Shown in pieces: positions 5,561 through 7,222 of a stretch of 7,222 bases of DNA. The number at the start of each line of letters is the position of its first letter. Within the stretch, counting starts at the first letter, position 1. Under the pieces are notes generated by a model that saw only the letters and a program-made list of their open reading frames with translations, ran no database searches and was not told the origin of the DNA. The DNA comes from Acidobacteriota bacterium (GTDB lineage: Bacteria > Acidobacteriota > Vicinamibacteria > Vicinamibacterales > CAVVIG01). The translations under genes were made by a program, and so were the position numbers. Where the stretch lies: the NCBI GenBank assembly GCA_016195295.1, contig JACPZV010000351.1, positions 1-7,222 of the forward strand. The letters are read 5' to 3'.

Positions 5561-6043
5561 CTACTTGCTTGCGGCCGCGACGATATTCTCGAGCGCGGTA
5601 TCGAGGTCCTTGCCCAGCGAGCTCAGGCCCTTGTAGTCCGCCAGCGCGGCAGACGGCAGCTTGTACCGCACCACGGTCTTCTTGTCCTCCCGCTCGTAGA
5701 TGAGGATCTTCAGCGGGATCTCCATGGAGGCGTTGTAGTCGTTGTCGAAGACGGGCGTGCCGAGGTCCGGCCGGAAGATGAAGTACGCCTTCGCCCCGCG
5801 CCGTTCCCGGCCGACCATCCGCTGCATCATCTGAAAGTTCGGCTCCCCGATGACCATGAACCGGGCCGCCTTGATCGCCGCGTCGATTTTGGCCACGCTC
5901 GCTTGGTAGGGCTTGTCAATGACCTTTTCGACAATCGTCTGGCTCACCTTGATCTGTTGAGCGACCAGCGTGGCCACACTCAGTACCAAGACAGCGAGCA
6001 GCGTCAGCGACCAACCCACCTGTCTCGACTTCATGACGCCCAT
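5561..6043 (-). CDS. Secreted DUF302 family protein (copy 2)
   Basis: This 160-residue protein starts MGVMKSRQVGWSLTLLAVLV and continues hydrophobic to about Ala28, an evident signal peptide. The DUF302 domain shows FIFRPDLGTPVFDNDYNAS (88-106), IPLKILIYE (109-117) and a C-terminal DYKGLSSLGKDLDTALENIV (136-155). These align with copy 1 along the whole mature length, so the pair arose by tandem duplication, with clear divergence since. This copy has fewer methionines and more charged residues. AAGGAGG lies six bases before the ATG at 6043. An ATG directly abutting the SD (6049) is too close to use. It is separated from copy 1 by 126 bases, which leaves room for its own leader. It is probably the first gene of the minus-strand run. 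Confidence 0.88.
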   Translation of the reverse strand: MGVMKSRQVGWSLTLLAVLVLSVATLVAQQIKVSQTIVEKVIDKPYQASVAKIDAAIKAARFMVIGEPNFQMMQRMVGRERRGAKAYFIFRPDLGTPVFDNDYNASMEIPLKILIYEREDKKTVVRYKLPSAALADYKGLSSLGKDLDTALENIVAAASK

Positions 6044-6162
6044 GAACATCCTCCTTGCTACTTGTCTGCTCCGCCTGCTCGCCGGCTGACCAAGACCCAC
6101 GGACGCACGAGGGTGTCGAGCGACGGCCCACGTCTCTGTTAAAACGCTCACGGCTGGCGATT

Positions 6163-6203
6163 GGTTAGGGCCTTTCAGCGTGATGGTGTATGTCGCCCTA
6201 ACC
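6163..6203. promoter_or_regulatory. Perfect 9-bp inverted repeat, candidate operator in divergent region
   Basis: GGTTAGGGC (6163-6171) and its exact reverse complement GCCCTAACC (6195-6203) are 32 bases apart centre to centre, about three helical turns. They lie between the divergent DUF302 and TolC-family genes. The spacing on one DNA face suits a dimeric regulator controlling one or both genes. Confidence 0.4.
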
Positions 6204-6222
6204 TGCGGACGATCCTGGGCGT

Positions 6223-6228
6223 TATAAC
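6223..6228 (+). promoter_or_regulatory. Possible -10 element (TATAAC) for the TolC-family gene
   Basis: TATAAC stands out in the GC-rich region 46 bases before the TolC-family ATG and just downstream of the 9-bp inverted repeat. No good -35 TTGACA lies 16-18 bases upstream. Dependence on an activator bound to the inverted repeat could explain that. Confidence 0.25.
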
Positions 6229-6239
6229 CTGTATTGGAC

Positions 6240-6264
6240 CCGGGTGAAGCCCCCGGGCACCCGG
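6240..6264 (+). promoter_or_regulatory. Hairpin overlapping the SD of the TolC-family gene
   Basis: CCGGGTG (6240-6246) is complementary to CACCCGG (6258-6264) across an 11-base loop. The 3' arm covers the first two bases of the GGAG SD at 6263-6266. Folding could partly hide the ribosome binding site. Confidence 0.3.
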
Positions 6265-6273
6265 AGTGCGCTC

Positions 6274-7222
6274 ATGGTGGTGTCGAAGAGACAGGTTGTT
6301 CTTCCGATCCTGCTCTTGGGATCGTTGGCGGGGCCCGGTACCTCTGCCGCGCAGGCGCCGACCGCCAGCGCATCCGTCACGGCGGCGAAGTCGTCCGCCG
6401 AGCAACCGGCGGGACTCAGCTTGCAGCAGCTAGTCGACGAGGCGCTGCGTCAAAGCCCCGCTGTGGGCGCCGCGTCGGCCGGCGTGGAAGTCGCTCGGGA
6501 ATCGGTGCGCTTTGCGCGGACCGAGCGGCTGCCGCGGTTCGACTTTTCGACGGGCTACGATTATCTGGGCCCTCAGGGGCAGCTCCCCATGCGTGGGGCG
6601 GTGTTCGATTTGAGCCAGCTGTCCGGATTTCGGTACAACCCCAGCCTGTTTCGATTCGGAGTCGGATTTTCGGTCCCCGTTTACAGCGGGGGTCGGATTG
6701 AGGCGACGATCGGCCGCGAGGAGGCCGGAAAGGGCATCGCCGACGAGCGCCTTCGGCTCTCGAAAGAGGAGCTCATCGAGCAGGTGGCGGCCACCTTTTA
6801 CCGCATTCTGCAGCTCGCCGAGGAAATCAAGGCCGCTGAGGGCTCGCTGGCGAGTCTCCGCGAGTCGCAGCGCATCCTGCGCGAGCAGGTCGAGGTGGGC
6901 ACCGCGGCCCGGGTCGAGCTGCTCAAGGTGAACACGCGCGTCGCCGCGATCGAACAAGCCCTGATCCAGGTCCACAACGGTCAGGAGATCGCCCGAACGC
7001 AGCTCAGCTCGCTGATTGGGCGAGAGCGAGTCGCGAACAAAGTGCAGGTGGCCGGCGTGCTGGCCTATGAGCCCAAGCCGGGCGAGCTCTCGCAGCATCT
7101 CGATCTCGCGATCCGGCAGCGGCCCGAGCTTCGGACACAGGAACTGGCCGTATCGGCCGAGCGCCAGACCGTGAAGATTGCCCGGGCCGGCCTCCTGCCC
7201 ACCCTGAGCGTCAACGGGCTGG
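6274..7222 (+). CDS. TolC-family outer-membrane efflux protein (partial, runs off the window)
   Basis: The frame is open from the ATG at 6274 to the window end, giving 316 codons with the C-terminus missing. It starts MVVSKRQVVLPILLLGSLAG followed by a probable signal-peptide cleavage near AAQAPT. The OEP repeat begins at about residue 48 (LSLQQLVDEALRQSPAVGAA), which is the usual opening of TolC-like proteins. Next come VGFSVPVYSGGRIEATI, a classic strand-to-helix junction, and long coiled-coil helices (about 150-240). The second repeat begins near LDLAIRQRPELRTQELAVSA. Such proteins form trimeric channels spanning the outer membrane and periplasm for RND or ABC efflux. GGAG lies seven bases before the ATG. 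Membrane-fusion and pump genes would be expected downstream, outside the window. It is divergent from the DUF302 genes. Confidence 0.93.
   Translation, partial: MVVSKRQVVLPILLLGSLAGPGTSAAQAPTASASVTAAKSSAEQPAGLSLQQLVDEALRQSPAVGAASAGVEVARESVRFARTERLPRFDFSTGYDYLGPQGQLPMRGAVFDLSQLSGFRYNPSLFRFGVGFSVPVYSGGRIEATIGREEAGKGIADERLRLSKEELIEQVAATFYRILQLAEEIKAAEGSLASLRESQRILREQVEVGTAARVELLKVNTRVAAIEQALIQVHNGQEIARTQLSSLIGRERVANKVQVAGVLAYEPKPGELSQHLDLAIRQRPELRTQELAVSAERQTVKIARAGLLPTLSVNGL

Noticed and set aside
453..6168. Shared octamer TTGGTTAG at 453-460 and 6161-6168 as a common operator
   Set aside because: At 453 the bases after TTGGTTAG do not continue the 6163-6171 repeat arm, and each site lies in a different dyad. 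Eight bases shared in 7 kb is compatible with chance.
6430..7098. Minus-strand 222-codon frame opposite the TolC-family gene
   Set aside because: The plus strand carries an evident OEP protein with signal peptide and SD. The opposite frame is its shadow.

Overview
The window is high-GC bacterial DNA with strong Shine-Dalgarno (SD) starts, short overlaps between genes, an ECF sigma/anti-sigma pair and a TolC-type outer-membrane protein. This indicates a diderm (Gram-negative-type) bacterium. The mix of DUF302, DUF3179 and B12-type radical SAM genes, with a probable selenocysteine codon, would suit an uncultured soil or sediment lineage such as Acidobacteriota, Rokubacteria/NC10 or Myxococcota. 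That placement is a low-confidence inference. No tRNA, rRNA, insertion sequence or CRISPR array was seen.

Layout. Everything up to about 6.04 kb is on the minus strand, so it is transcribed from right to left. In that order it holds: two tandem secreted DUF302 proteins (6043-5561 and 5434-4955); a secreted matrixin-like zinc metalloprotease (4806-4168); a secreted DUF3179 protein read through an in-frame TGA (4158-3571); an ECF sigma factor (3574-2993); a small soluble zinc-finger anti-sigma factor (2996-2754); a B12-type radical SAM enzyme (2595-850); a small putative membrane protein (783-553); a 311-base stretch without a convincing gene; and a small CxxC protein (241-35). A TolC-family outer-membrane efflux gene starts on the plus strand at 6274 and runs off the window. 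The 230-base divergent region between it and the DUF302 genes holds a perfect 9-bp inverted repeat.

The most striking feature is the DUF3179 gene. Its two halves lie in one frame, separated by a single TGA exactly where the family has the first cysteine of its Y-C-P-x-C-G-T motif. A 9-bp hairpin with one bulged base and a GGUU loop begins 13 bases after the TGA and resembles a bacterial SECIS element. The simplest reading is a selenoprotein with a U-P-V-C redox motif (Sec100, Cys103).

The selenoprotein stop codon overlaps the sigma-factor start (ATGA), and the sigma stop overlaps the anti-sigma start (ATGA). The selenoprotein, sigma and anti-sigma genes are therefore probably translated as a coupled chain. 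This raises the possibility that selenocysteine decoding, and so selenium supply, controls how much sigma factor is made. How the protease, radical SAM enzyme and DUF302 proteins fit in is unknown; they may belong to one envelope or redox stress response.
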